DNA of 64,000 bases, taken from positions 1,302,001 to 1,366,000 of the forward strand of contig CAWINY010000007.1 of the NCBI GenBank assembly GCA_963837635.1. Reading direction: 5' to 3'. The stretch is from CAWINY01 sp963837635 (GTDB lineage Bacteria > Acidobacteriota > Terriglobia > Terriglobales > Acidobacteriaceae). Every line of letters begins with the position of its first letter. Position 1 is the first letter of the stretch. This document shows positions 8,347 through 18,838 of the stretch, in pieces. The notes under the pieces were generated by a model. That model was not told the origin of the DNA, made no database searches, and was given only the letters and a program-made list of their open reading frames with translations. Both the position numbers and the translations under genes were made by a program.

Positions 8347-9828
8347 ATGGATCAGTATCTTTGTATTGCCACAACTTTGCTTGCAGACCTTTACCACGGG
8401 CGCGAATGGCCGCCTTCGCCAGCCCGACTGTTCCAGGCGCTTTTAGCGGGCGCACGCACCGGCGCCTATCGTCAGCATTGGTCAACTATTGAACCGGCGT
8501 TGCGGGCCCTGGAATGCCTTCCTCCGCCGGAGGTGATGGCGACCGATTGCCGGCCCCTGCCGTCCTATCGTATCGCCGTTCCCAACAACGATTCCGATAA
8601 AGCCGCCAGGGAGTGGGCTGCAGGACGGCCGTTTGACGCCGCAGCGTTGCGCACCTTGAAGACGGTTTCTCCTCGCAAGCTGGGATCTGTTGGTGATGGA
8701 AAGCCGCAGCTCTACTACATCTGGAAGTTGAAAGATAAGAGTTTCTCGATCGACTCCTTCCGGCAGCTCGCCTCTTTTCTGCATACCTTCGGTTGGGGGA
8801 TCGACATGGCTTACGCAGATTCCCTTTTTCTGGATGAGAAAGAGAAACAATCTCTCGTCGGTACTGAAGGCTATTCCCATTACGTGCCGGCGCGGCGTGG
8901 ACAATTGCGCGATGTGCCTGTATCGGGATATCTACAAGATCTGATAACGGCCTATCAACGCTACTGTAATCGTCGTTCAGGCTATGGAATCGATCCGGCG
9001 ACGCGCGCCATGAAGTATGGGCAAGAGCGATATCAGCGCGTTGGCAGCGTAGAGCTTCCCATCGCAAGATTCGTGTTGCGGAAGCTGGACAACAGCAAGC
9101 TCCCGTATGCCGTGCCATGGGCATTGGCAATGAAAATTGCCGCATGGATACGACATGCCGCCGCAGAGGCGCTTCGGGAAGAAGGTTATCCGGATGATCT
9201 CGTCAACAGCTATGTCCTCGGCCACGGTGAAGGACACGCAAGGCACATGTCGTTTGTTCCCGTGCCAAATATAGGCACGATTCATGCGGACGGAGCTGTG
9301 CGAAGGGTGATGGTGCTGGAGCCGGCGGACGGCGACGGCGAAATCGCGGAGCTATTGCAGTTGAAACTCTCGTCTTCGATCCTTCGGCGTCTGCTTGAAA
9401 ATGGCAACGGACCAAGAAAAACTGAGCCGGTGTGTTTGTTGCTTGATAGTCAGAACGACAACATTTGGCCGTACTATACCCGTTCGAGCCACGTGTGGCA
9501 TTCGGTGACTCCGGTTGTCTTGCACGGTCACAATACTCTGCACCGGAAGTTTTCTGCCGGGAAAACGGAAGAACTTCTGTACCAGGCGTTTGAAAAAGCG
9601 GGATACTCGCGAGAATCGATCGAGGATCTTCAGTTTCAGCCCGCTCCTCTGTGGCAAGGCACGGAGGGAGCGCTGACCATGCGCGTGCCGGAGCATTTGA
9701 AAAAGTGGCCACGCTACCATGTCGCCATTCGCTTTCGCGATCCGGTTACAGGCCCGGTGCTCTTGGGCATCGGAAGGCATTATGGCATCGGGCTGTTTGC
9801 TGCCCCGCCAGAACGAGGGGACGTGTGA
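8347..9828 (+). CDS. csb2: Csb2, fused Cas5-Cas6 of type I-G
   Basis: 493 aa. The N-terminal part (about residues 1-190; YHGREWPPSPARLFQALLAG) is the Cas5-like RAMP half. The C-terminal half ends with the glycine-rich loop GPVLLGIGRHYGIGLF, the hallmark of Cas6, and contains histidines such as VVLHGHN that could serve in RNA cleavage. In this subtype the fusion replaces separate cas5 and cas6 genes: it processes pre-crRNA and caps the 5' handle. The substrate here would be the 8-bp hairpin of the local repeat. It lies 3 bases after cas7 and about 80 bases before cas2. Confidence 0.92.
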   Translation: MDQYLCIATTLLADLYHGREWPPSPARLFQALLAGARTGAYRQHWSTIEPALRALECLPPPEVMATDCRPLPSYRIAVPNNDSDKAAREWAAGRPFDAAALRTLKTVSPRKLGSVGDGKPQLYYIWKLKDKSFSIDSFRQLASFLHTFGWGIDMAYADSLFLDEKEKQSLVGTEGYSHYVPARRGQLRDVPVSGYLQDLITAYQRYCNRRSGYGIDPATRAMKYGQERYQRVGSVELPIARFVLRKLDNSKLPYAVPWALAMKIAAWIRHAAAEALREEGYPDDLVNSYVLGHGEGHARHMSFVPVPNIGTIHADGAVRRVMVLEPADGDGEIAELLQLKLSSSILRRLLENGNGPRKTEPVCLLLDSQNDNIWPYYTRSSHVWHSVTPVVLHGHNTLHRKFSAGKTEELLYQAFEKAGYSRESIEDLQFQPAPLWQGTEGALTMRVPEHLKKWPRYHVAIRFRDPVTGPVLLGIGRHYGIGLFAAPPERGDV

Positions 9829-9909
9829 TTATGCAGCGGCTGCTCAAGATCGTTTCCTCGAAATGAAGGTGTAGGCTGCTTCACCCGCGTCCACGGCAGC
9901 ATCGAGATT

Positions 9910-10200
9910 ATGCGCACTTCCTATTTAGTCTGTTACGACATTTCCGATGACAAGCGCCTGCGCAAGGTGTTCAAACTGATGCGCGGCTTTGGGGATCACC
10001 TTCAGTTCTCCGTCTTCGAGTGTCAGCTCACGGCCTCCGATCTGGTGCGATGTCGGGAGGCTTTGCGCTCGGTGATCAACCATGCTGAGGACCAGGTTCT
10101 ATTTGTGAATCTTGGACCTGCCGAGGGGCGGGGCGACCGCGTCATCACTGCCCTCGGCAAGCCGTACAGCGCAGTGGATGCGCCCTGTATCGTTGTCTGA
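9910..10200 (+). CDS. cas2: Cas2, spacer integration subunit
   Basis: A 96-aa Cas2 with the ferredoxin-like start SYLVCYDISDDKRLRKV, where D11 in YDIS is the family's conserved Asp, and FGDHLQFSVFEC in the middle. It bridges Cas1 dimers in the adaptation complex. It lies upstream of cas4-cas1, whereas Geobacter-type loci, as I recall, have cas2 last. An ATG after about 80 non-coding bases starts it, and cas4-cas1 follows 41 bases later, preceded by GGAGG. Confidence 0.95.
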   Translation: MRTSYLVCYDISDDKRLRKVFKLMRGFGDHLQFSVFECQLTASDLVRCREALRSVINHAEDQVLFVNLGPAEGRGDRVITALGKPYSAVDAPCIVV

Positions 10201-10241
10201 ACGTCTGAATGCGGGCTTTCTGAATTTTGGAGGCTTGAACT

Positions 10242-12023
10242 ATGGCTAGCCTTGATGTCCTTCCGCAGCCGGAGCCGGAGCGCACGCGGCGCGAGCTGCC
10301 GGACTACCTGCCGGCGCGCATGGTCAACGAGTTTGCCTATTGTCCGCGCCTGTTCTTCTATGAATGGGTGGATGGCGTCTTTCGCGGAAGCGCGGACACG
10401 GCCGAGGGCTCCGCCCAGCACAAGCGGGTGGACCGTGAAGGCGCCGGGTTGCCCGCGTCCGAGGACCTCCCCGAGGACATGAAGACGCGTTCCGTGACGC
10501 TCTCCAGCGAGCGCCACCGGCTTATCGCAAAAATGGACCTGATTGATGTCTCCCAGGGCACGGTCACGCCGGTCGATTACAAACATGGCAAGCCGCATGA
10601 CACCGGGCAAGGGCTGGAAGCCTGGCCCAGTGAACGCGTGCAACTCGCCGTGCAGGGCATCGCTCTGCGCGAGAACGGATATGCATGCCATGAAGGCGTC
10701 GTCTACTACGCCGCCACGCGCCAGCGGGTGCGGGTGGAATTCGACGAAACGCTCATGGCGGAGACCGTGGGACTCGCGGAGCAGGCGCTGGCCACGGCGC
10801 GAGCGGGCGTGATCCCGCCGCCGCTGGTGGATTCGCCTAAATGCCCGGCATGTTCCCTGGCCTCCATCTGCCTTCCCGGAGAAACCAACGCGCTGCGCCT
10901 CCCGGCAGCCGATATGGACGGCCAGCTCATGCTGTTTTCGTCCATGATCATGCCGCCCAGGAAACCGCCGCAATCCGAAGTGCGTCGGCTGGTGACGCCG
11001 CGTTCGGAGCTGCGTCCGGCTTACATCGAAACCCAGGGGTTGCGCGTGGGGAAATCCGGCGAGGTGCTGCAAGTCAAGGAAAAGGACACGCTCAAGCAGG
11101 AAATCCGCATGGGAGAAATCTCTCAACTGAACCTGATGGGCAACATTCAGATCTCCACCCAGGCGGTGCAGAGCCTGTGCGAGAACGAAGTGCCCATTTG
11201 CTACTTCTCGCAGGGCGGATGGTTCTACGGGATCACGACAGGGATGAACACCAAGAACGTCTTTCTCCGGCGCGCGCAGTTCCGGCTGGCGGAAGAGGAA
11301 TGGTTCTGCCTGAACCTGGCCCGTAGGCTGGTGGCTGGCAAGATCCGCAACCAGCGCACGATGTTGCTGCGCAATCATGTGGAGCCCGAGGCGGTCGTGC
11401 TTGCCGGGATGAAAGCCATGGTGGAAAGCGCGGAGGCCGCCGGGTCGCTGGAAGAACTGCTCGGCATCGAGGGCAATGCGGCGCGCCTCTACTTCGGCGG
11501 ATTCTCGGGCATGATCAAGGCTGAGAACGAAGAGGAAACCCCCGCGGTGTTCCGCATGGACTTCGCCAGCCGTAACCGGAGACCGCCGAAGGACGCGGTG
11601 AATGCACTGCTGTCATTGGCGTATAGCGTGCTGGCCAAAGACCTCACAGTGGCCTGTTATGCGGTGGGGTTCGATCCGCTTATCGGCTTCTATCACCAGC
11701 CGCGCTTCGGGCGTCCGGCGCTGGCGTTGGACCTGATGGAGCCCTTCCGCCCCCTGATCGCCGATTCCGCCGTGATCAATGCCATCAACACCCGCATGGT
11801 CACTTCGTCCGATTTCGTATCCGCGGGCGACAGTGTCGCCCTGAAACCCGCGGGACGCAAGGCTTTCTACCGCTCCTACGAGGCCCGCATGGATACTCTT
11901 GTGACGCATCCGCTCTTCGATTATCGGGTCAGTTACCAGCGCCTGCTCGAAATCCAAGCCCGCTTACTGGCGCGATGGATAGAAGGGGAGATCGAGGATT
12001 ATGCCGTTTTTGTTACCCGATAA
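10242..12023 (+). CDS. cas4-cas1: Cas4-Cas1 fusion, PAM-selecting spacer integrase
   Basis: 593 aa. The Cas4 half (about 20-215) has C34 in FAYCPRLFFYEW, a PD-(D/E)XK core with KMDLID and PVDYKHGK, and C201/C204/C210 in CPACSLASIC, together the four Cys of the Fe-S cluster. The Cas1 half (about 245-593) has metal ligands E410 (GIEGNAARLYF), H485 (FYHQPRFG) and D497 (LALDLMEPFRP). Cas4-Cas1 fusions in this subtype trim prespacers next to the PAM and integrate them at the leader end. All key residues are present, so adaptation is probably active. The leader and array begin 184 bases downstream. Confidence 0.96.
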   Translation: MASLDVLPQPEPERTRRELPDYLPARMVNEFAYCPRLFFYEWVDGVFRGSADTAEGSAQHKRVDREGAGLPASEDLPEDMKTRSVTLSSERHRLIAKMDLIDVSQGTVTPVDYKHGKPHDTGQGLEAWPSERVQLAVQGIALRENGYACHEGVVYYAATRQRVRVEFDETLMAETVGLAEQALATARAGVIPPPLVDSPKCPACSLASICLPGETNALRLPAADMDGQLMLFSSMIMPPRKPPQSEVRRLVTPRSELRPAYIETQGLRVGKSGEVLQVKEKDTLKQEIRMGEISQLNLMGNIQISTQAVQSLCENEVPICYFSQGGWFYGITTGMNTKNVFLRRAQFRLAEEEWFCLNLARRLVAGKIRNQRTMLLRNHVEPEAVVLAGMKAMVESAEAAGSLEELLGIEGNAARLYFGGFSGMIKAENEEETPAVFRMDFASRNRRPPKDAVNALLSLAYSVLAKDLTVACYAVGFDPLIGFYHQPRFGRPALALDLMEPFRPLIADSAVINAINTRMVTSSDFVSAGDSVALKPAGRKAFYRSYEARMDTLVTHPLFDYRVSYQRLLEIQARLLARWIEGEIEDYAVFVTR

Positions 12024-12207
12024 AGCCCGCGAGCGGAGGAGTGGCGCCCAATCTCCAGGCACCGCTCGCAGACAGATTACCCGCGAAGAATCAGAGACTT
12101 ATGTTACGATGACCCGCACTCCCCAGGGGGCACATGTGACCAAACGAGGAACCCCTCGCTGCATGCCTCGCAGGTCCTTGAAAATACGACAGGATACGCG
12201 CTAGGCT
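12024..12207 (+). promoter_or_regulatory. CRISPR leader
   Basis: 184 bases between the cas4-cas1 stop and the first repeat. No gene is seen. A weak promoter-like pair is TTGAAA at 12178-12183 and TAGGCT at 12202-12207 (18-base spacing), directly against repeat 1. The position beside the adaptation genes and the degenerate repeat at the far end both make this the leader end. Confidence 0.65.
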
Positions 12208-15200
12208 ATTTCCGCGACTGATCAGTCGCGGCCTCATTGAAGCGATTTGCTCAATTGCAGCGGGAATCAAGCTCGCGTAATTTCCGCGACTGATCAGTCG
12301 CGGCCTCATTGAAGCTGCCAAGCATCGCACTCGTGCCGCAGTTCGGCAATATTTCCGCGACTGATCAGTCGCGGCCTCATTGAAGCCGCGCTGGAGTAGC
12401 CCATACCAGTTGCGGCGGTCTAATTTCCGCGACTGATCAGTCGCGGCCTCATTGAAGCTCGGGTACATCATGACCAGCCGCGATGGGTCTACGTATTTCC
12501 GCGACTGATCAGTCGCGGCCTCATTGAAGCCAGGTGTACCATTGCGGAATGTGCCAGAGTTGGCACATTTCCGCGACTGATCAGTCGCGGCCTCATTGAA
12601 GCTGCCCGGCGCCTATCCGCGACGTGTGACCATATCGCATTTCCGCGACTGATCAGTCGCGGCCTCATTGAAGCTCGGACAACTCAAGGATCTGCTCAGC
12701 AAGGTAATCCGATTTCCGCGACTGATCAGTCGCGGCCTCATTGAAGCTCGGAGTCCGGCAAAGACAAACTCTGTTCCGTTCTTATTTCCGCGACTGATCA
12801 GTCGCGGCCTCATTGAAGCAAGACCAGCTTCGGCGCTCAAACCCCTAAGCCGAATTTCCGCGACTGATCAGTCGCGGCCTCATTGAAGCCGCGCGCTGCT
12901 GTGTGGAAAGTTCCGCGGAGCATACCATTTCCGCGACTGATCAGTCGCGGCCTCATTGAAGCACCGCCAGCGTGTCGGTGGTGTCAGGGTCGGAACATTT
13001 CCGCGACTGATCAGTCGCGGCCTCATTGAAGCCCATCCTTGGCACCCTGAATCGCAGATTTGGTAGCATTTCCGCGACTGATCAGTCGCGGCCTCATTGA
13101 AGCATCATGGGGCCGATGAGAGCCATGGCTGCATCGACTGATTTCCGCGACTGATCAGTCGCGGCCTCATTGAAGCCTAACCCTGTTGTCGGTTATTTGC
13201 GGGCCGAACGGATTTCCGCGACTGATCAGTCGCGGCCTCATTGAAGCCAGCACCCCGCTTTCTTACTGCGTCAATCCTGTCGATTTCCGCGACTGATCAG
13301 TCGCGGCCTCATTGAAGCCTCCTACTGGCGTCGAGTCTACCGTGGAGTTGGTATTTCCGCGACTGATCAGTCGCGGCCTCATTGAAGCTGGATGCGATCC
13401 GACGATGTAAATGAGCAATTCGGCCCATTTCCGCGACTGATCAGTCGCGGCCTCATTGAAGCGTGCTCAACGCATGCAGGCAGAGCAGGCGACTGGCGAT
13501 TTCCGCGACTGATCAGTCGCGGCCTCATTGAAGCCGCTTGCCCGTTGCTGCCGTGGCTGAGTTCCTTCCATTTCCGCGACTGATCAGTCGCGGCCTCATT
13601 GAAGCAAGTGGAGGGTTTTGCCGATCCAGCTAACGGGTAAAGCATTTCCGCGACTGATCAGTCGCGGCCTCATTGAAGCTCGACCCCTACGGCCCACCCC
13701 GACAGATGAGCGTTATTTCCGCGACTGATCAGTCGCGGCCTCATTGAAGCCCGCCTGCGGGCTCAGACGCCCGCAAGACGGCTCAAATTTCCGCGACTGA
13801 TCAGTCGCGGCCTCATTGAAGCCCTGAGTACAAGCCGCATGCCACCTTGGGATACGTGATTTCCGCGACTGATCAGTCGCGGCCTCATTGAAGCTCTGAG
13901 ACGCCGTTGCCGTTGCCGCTGGGATTGGTCATTTCCGCGACTGATCAGTCGCGGCCTCATTGAAGCGCCGTGAGGGCAAGACCGCCGAGCAGGCCGCCGG
14001 CATTTCCGCGACTGATCAGTCGCGGCCTCATTGAAGCTGTTTGCCAATCGCCCGGATTAGCGAATCCTCTTGATTTCCGCGACTGATCAGTCGCGGCCTC
14101 ATTGAAGCCATTCCACCATGCGTGGCTGGATCAAGGCTCCAAGCATTTCCGCGACTGATCAGTCGCGGCCTCATTGAAGCAGCTCTCTCCTTTGTGCGCT
14201 CTCGCCAGTCTTGCGAATTTCCGCGACTGATCAGTCGCGGCCTCATTGAAGCCAAAAACACATGCCGGGTCGGTTTCTTGCATCCGCGGATTTCCGCGAC
14301 TGATCAGTCGCGGCCTCATTGAAGCGAGCCGCTATCGCCTGCGAGGTATGCGGAACGGGCATTTCCGCGACTGATCAGTCGCGGCCTCATTGAAGCTTTT
14401 CTCTATAACCGCGCTGCGCGGCCGCTGCGCGATTTCCGCGACTGATCAGTCGCGGCCTCATTGAAGCAACCCGGCAGACAACATCAATGGCGGCGTGAAG
14501 TAATTTCCGCGACTGATCAGTCGCGGCCTCATTGAAGCATCCCCTACTGCGAGGTCTCGGCCGCGGCGAATGGATTTCCGCGACTGATCAGTCGCGGCCT
14601 CATTGAAGCTTGCAGGATCGGCGCCGCGCTGCCATTCCGGGCGCATTTCCGCGACTGATCAGTCGCGGCCTCATTGAAGCCACGCCTGCCTCAAGGAACT
14701 CGGCCTGGATTGGGAGATTTCCGCGACTGATCAGTCGCGGCCTCATTGAAGCAAGTTTGGCAAATGGTTTTCGCCCGCGGATTTCGTATTTCCGCGACTG
14801 ATCAGTCGCGGCCTCATTGAAGCTGATCCATGCCGGCAATGCGCCGTAGATGCCGAGCATTTCCGCGACTGATCAGTCGCGGCCTCATTGAAGCCGGAGT
14901 TTTACCCTTTTCCGATTTGCCGGCGTACTCATTTCCGCGACTGATCAGTCGCGGCCTCATTGAAGCTTTGGCGCGCTCTCCCTCGAGGCGATCACCATCG
15001 GCATTTCCGCGACTGATCAGTCGCGGCCTCATTGAAGCCCGCTTGGAACCTCTGCGGTATGAACGCAGGAGAATCATTTCCGCGACTGATCAGTCGCGGC
15101 CTCATTGAAGCACTTTGGCAAGCAGCCATCCAATCCGCTCACTATGCATTTCCGCGACTGATCAGTCGCGGCCTCATTGAAGCACGGTGGGCTCGCGCAT

Positions 15201-16214
15201 GAGTTGCTCCGAGCGTTGCATTTCCGCGACTGATCAGTCGCGGCCTCATTGAAGCCGGGGGAAATACGCACGTGCGCGCGAGGCTCAGGCTATTTCCGCG
15301 ACTGATCAGTCGCGGCCTCATTGAAGCCGGAACACATGCTGCCATTGTCGTGAGTATGCCAGGGATTTCCGCGACTGATCAGTCGCGGCCTCATTGAAGC
15401 CAAGCAGGCGAGCGCGGAGCTAGTGGCGCGCACCCATTTCCGCGACTGATCAGTCGCGGCCTCATTGAAGCATGCTCCGCATCAGCAGGCGCTCAAGCGC
15501 CCGGTGATTTCCGCGACTGATCAGTCGCGGCCTCATTGAAGCTGCTGCGGATAAAGGAAGCTGTGCAGCTTGCGCTGGATTTCCGCGACTGATCAGTCGC
15601 GGCCTCATTGAAGCCAGGTGTCCATCGTCTTGTCGCAGCCGGGATACACATTTCCGCGACTGATCAGTCGCGGCCTCATTGAAGCTGCCGATCCAGCTAA
15701 CGGGTAAAGCTACCCCGAAAGATTTCCGCGACTGATCAGTCGCGGCCTCATTGAAGCCTGTGCGGCTATGTCGGCTATCAGCCAGCGAAAAAATTTCCGC
15801 GACTGATCAGTCGCGGCCTCATTGAAGCCTTGCCATCGAGTGCACTGGAGCCGCCGGCGATCTGATTTCCGCGACTGATCAGTCGCGGCCTCATTGAAGC
15901 GTTGGCGCCGGGATGTGGCGCTAATCTCGATGTCGGGATTTCCGCGACTGATCAGTCGCGGCCTCATTGAAGCCAGGCCTCGCTGGACATCGTGAAGGCC
16001 AATGCCAAATTTCCGCGACTGATCAGTCGCGGCCTCATTGAAGCAGCGGCAACCTTCATGGGGTCGATAGTCGATACGCCGTGGATTTCCGCGACTGATC
16101 AGTCGCGGCCTCATTGAAGCTTATCCCATCGAGATCCCGTCGACCACCGAAACCTATTTCCGCGACTGATCAGTCGCGGCCTCATTGAAGCCATCTGGTG
16201 ATCGGCAGTCTTGG
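12208..16214 (+). CRISPR. CRISPR array, leader-proximal segment (56 repeats)
   Basis: By hand count 56 identical 36-nt repeats, the first at 12208-12243, the last at 16156-16191, with spacers of about 34-38 nt (period about 72). The repeat begins ATTTCCGCGACTGATC, contains the perfect 20-bp palindrome CCGCGACTGATCAGTCGCGG, and ends CCTCATTGAAGC. As RNA it can form an 8-bp stem with a GATC loop, leaving a 3' end with ATTGAAGC, the usual type I 5'-handle form, so the + strand is the crRNA strand. The last spacer is cut after 23 nt at 16214 by an IS21-like element. Spacers at 13606-13643 and 15686-15721 overlap by 25 nt. Confidence 0.98.
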
Positions 16215-16346
16215 CTTCGGCGCTCACCAAGAGTGACCCAGTAGCGCTTGTCTGAAGTGACCCACGCTAGGAACAGGATTGGAACAGTAAGGAAGGAGCG
16301 GCATCATCATCCCACGCCGCAGGCGTGGCCCGCGCCCGGTACGGAG

Positions 16347-16679
16347 TCAGGCGGAGAGGATGTGCTGGAGTCGGTAGCGGAGGTGCTGAAAGTAGTCCTG
16401 ACTGACCTTGAGTTCGAGCACTTCCTCGATCACGGGAAGGAAGTACGCCAGAGAACGCACCGTGGCCAGGGGCGGAGCATCGGCGGGGCGCAGCAGACGG
16501 CGTGCGGCAGCGAGCACCAGTGCGTTCTCGACCGTGATCAGAGGCACGCCGCGTTGATGCAGTTGGGCGGCCAGCAGGCGATCTGGCCGGCGCACGCAGC
16601 CCGTGGTTCCGGGAGTTCCACGATAGGCGTTCAGAAGCTTCCGCACATACTCTTCCCGGCTGAGTGGGTTGTCTTCCAT
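16347..16679 (-). CDS. small conserved protein of the IS21-like element, copy 1
   Basis: 110 aa, no known domain. It shares blocks TPGTTG, VRRPDRLLAA, HQRGVPL, VENALVLA and PPLATVRSLAYFLPVIEEVLEL with the matching protein of the second element (cited in short pieces), so it is a real conserved gene and not a random frame. It is last in the element's operon, 10 bases after istB. The run VRSLAYFLPVIEEVLEL is helical and amphipathic, suggesting a protein-contact role, perhaps with IstB. Function unknown. Confidence 0.75.
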   Translation of the reverse strand: MEDNPLSREEYVRKLLNAYRGTPGTTGCVRRPDRLLAAQLHQRGVPLITVENALVLAAARRLLRPADAPPLATVRSLAYFLPVIEEVLELKVSQDYFQHLRYRLQHILSA

Positions 16680-16689
16680 AGTCCTTGCC

Positions 16690-17436
16690 TCAGCCTTGCG
16701 GATCGCGCAGCGACGGGCCGTTGATGCGGACGGTGTGGCAGAAGTGGCGGAGTCGGCTCAACAGCGCGTCCACCATGGCCTGATTACCCAGGAAGTTGCG
16801 CCATTCGTCGTAGTCCAAGTTCGTGGTAATGATGGTTGAGTGGCGATGGTAGCGTTCCTCCATCAACTTGAAGAAGATGTTGGACTGTTCTGGCTTTAGA
16901 TTTAAATATCCGAGCTCGTCGATCAGAAGACAATCGAGCCGCGCCAGCCGGTTTAGTAGTTTTCGCGTGGAGCGGTCGGCCAGCGAGGCATACATCTCGT
17001 CGAACAAGTCTTGCGCCCGAATGAACTGACAGCGGTAGCCATTCTCCAAGGCTCTCAGCAGCAGGCCCGACGCCAGCCCTGTTTTGCCCACGCCGGTGTT
17101 GCCGATCAAGACGATATTCTCCGCCTTGGCGATAAACTCCAGTTCGGCGAAGGTCTGGATCTGTTTGCGGTTGACCCCGGGCTGACGGGTAAAGGGGAAG
17201 CTGGCCAGCGACCAGCGCTCGGGCAACTTCGCCTGCTGGATGCGCCACGCCAAAGCCGTTTCCTGGCGGTGATGCCACTGTGCCCGCAGCAGGCGGGTGA
17301 GGAACTCGGAGTAGGAAACGTCCTCCTTCTCGGCCGCCGGCAACTGTTCGCCGTAAATCTCCAGGATGCGCTTCAGGTGAAGGTTCTTCAGCAGTTGTTC
17401 CAGTTCGTCACTCAGCCTCAGGTTTCCCTTATTCAT
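16690..17436 (-). CDS. istB: IstB-like transposition ATPase, copy 1
   Basis: 248 aa AAA+ ATPase of the IstB/DnaC-like family. Walker A GNTGVGKT lies near residue 105 and Walker B LLIDELGYL near 170; the N terminus (LEQLLKNLHLKRILEIYGEQ) is the usual IstB helical domain. IstB loads on target DNA and activates the IstA transposase. Its ATG overlaps the istA stop by 8 bases (ATGAATAA), so the pair is coupled. It appears intact. Confidence 0.93.
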   Translation of the reverse strand: MNKGNLRLSDELEQLLKNLHLKRILEIYGEQLPAAEKEDVSYSEFLTRLLRAQWHHRQETALAWRIQQAKLPERWSLASFPFTRQPGVNRKQIQTFAELEFIAKAENIVLIGNTGVGKTGLASGLLLRALENGYRCQFIRAQDLFDEMYASLADRSTRKLLNRLARLDCLLIDELGYLNLKPEQSNIFFKLMEERYHRHSTIITTNLDYDEWRNFLGNQAMVDALLSRLRHFCHTVRINGPSLRDPQG

Positions 17437-18838
17437 GATTTTCTCCGGGATCGTCGTCCAGTAGAAAGTAGTCGCGGGCCACGCGGCGCAGGATCATACG
17501 TTCCACCCGGTCCAGGTCGTAGAGTCCATAGCGAGCGGCTTCGCGCACGGCGGCCAGCAGCGGTTCCCGGGGATACTCGCGCACCAGGCGCAACAGTTGG
17601 CGCAGGGCAAACACCACCAGTTTGTGGCTGCGTTGCTTCAGCGTCGCGACATAGTCGGCGATCTCGGGCGTGGCCTTGAGGATGAGTTGTTCCTCGGGAT
17701 GAGGATCGGGGCGCTGGCTGCCCTGGCCGCGCGGGGGACGGTGCTCAGCCAGCAGAATCCGCTGATGCTCGACCTCGGCGATGCGCTGGTGCGTGACCAA
17801 GTGACGGGCATCGAGCTGGATCTCGATCTTGTCCTTGGTTTCGCGTACTTCCACCCGGCGGCCGATCCAGGCCAGCGGCACCGAGTAACGGTTGCTGTGC
17901 AGGGCGACGTAGCCTTCCACGTCCACCATGCGTTCGTGCAGGCGATAGACCTCGGGAACCCAGACCGGCAGCGGGCGCAGATGCTGCCGCTCCAGCACGA
18001 ACAACTCGCGGGGCACGGCGCGCAGATGTTTCTTGTAGGTGGCGTTCACCCGGTCACACCACTGTCGCGCCTGCTGATTCAGATCCTGCCAGGTGGCAAA
18101 GGTACGGCCCGCCAGGAAGTTGTGCTCGATGAAGTGAAACGGTCGTTCCACGCGTCCGGAACGATTGGCGTCGCCGCGCTCATGGGCTTGAAAGCGGAAG
18201 CCGAAGCGCTCGGCAAAGGCGGCCATCTCGGCCACCGGCACCATCTCGCGTCCGGTGCCGCGCAGCACCACGACGTGAGTGTTGTCGATCATCACCCGTT
18301 CGCGGGGCGCGCCGCCAAAGTAGCGCAGCGCTTCGGTCAGAAACACCTTGCAGTCGAAACGCTGAAAGGTGGGATATATCTGGAAGAACAGCAGGTGCGA
18401 GTAGGCCAGCACCGCCGAGGCGGTCTGTACACGGCGCCGCTGGCCGCCCAGATGCACCTCGTGGGGCGAGGTATCGTGTTGCATCTCCTCGCCCGGCTGG
18501 AAGTCGTAGCGCCCCGCCGCCACCACGGGCGGTTGGCCGATCCCATGCCGGTGGCAGAAGCCGGTCAGCGTCGAGTAGGACAGGCTCACGCCGCTGGCCG
18601 CCAACTCCTCCCGCACCCGCACCAAGTTCCCCTCGCAGGTCTGCATCAGCTCCAGCACCTGCTGGCGGTAGGGTTCGGCTTTCTCCGGACGTAAGATCGC
18701 CGGCACCGCCGCCGAGTTCGCGCGTAGGACTTTGCGCACCGTCAGCCGGCTGACGTTCAGTACCCGCGCGATCTCGCGCTTGCTCACTTGCTGGGCGTTC
18801 AGTTCCAGAATCGTGGTTCGTTGCTGTTGGCTCAACAT
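17429..18838 (-). CDS. istA: IstA transposase (DDE), copy 1
   Basis: 469 aa from ATG 18838 (MLSQQQRTTILEL). The frame is open further upstream to 19000 but that extension lies inside the ParB-like gene and shows no homology with copy 2. N-terminal HTH KREIARVLNVSRLTVRKVL; DDE catalytic core with MQHDTSPHE (first Asp), RVMIDNTHVV (second Asp) and a Glu in VERPFHFIEHNFLAGR. It cuts and joins the element ends with IstB. Identical gene order in the second element supports the call. Confidence 0.93.
   Translation of the reverse strand: MLSQQQRTTILELNAQQVSKREIARVLNVSRLTVRKVLRANSAAVPAILRPEKAEPYRQQVLELMQTCEGNLVRVREELAASGVSLSYSTLTGFCHRHGIGQPPVVAAGRYDFQPGEEMQHDTSPHEVHLGGQRRRVQTASAVLAYSHLLFFQIYPTFQRFDCKVFLTEALRYFGGAPRERVMIDNTHVVVLRGTGREMVPVAEMAAFAERFGFRFQAHERGDANRSGRVERPFHFIEHNFLAGRTFATWQDLNQQARQWCDRVNATYKKHLRAVPRELFVLERQHLRPLPVWVPEVYRLHERMVDVEGYVALHSNRYSVPLAWIGRRVEVRETKDKIEIQLDARHLVTHQRIAEVEHQRILLAEHRPPRGQGSQRPDPHPEEQLILKATPEIADYVATLKQRSHKLVVFALRQLLRLVREYPREPLLAAVREAARYGLYDLDRVERMILRRVARDYFLLDDDPGENHE

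Noticed and set aside
10023..11378. 451-aa minus-strand frame opposite cas2 and cas4-cas1
   Set aside because: A GC-rich antisense shadow with no recognisable domain; the plus strand holds intact Cas proteins.
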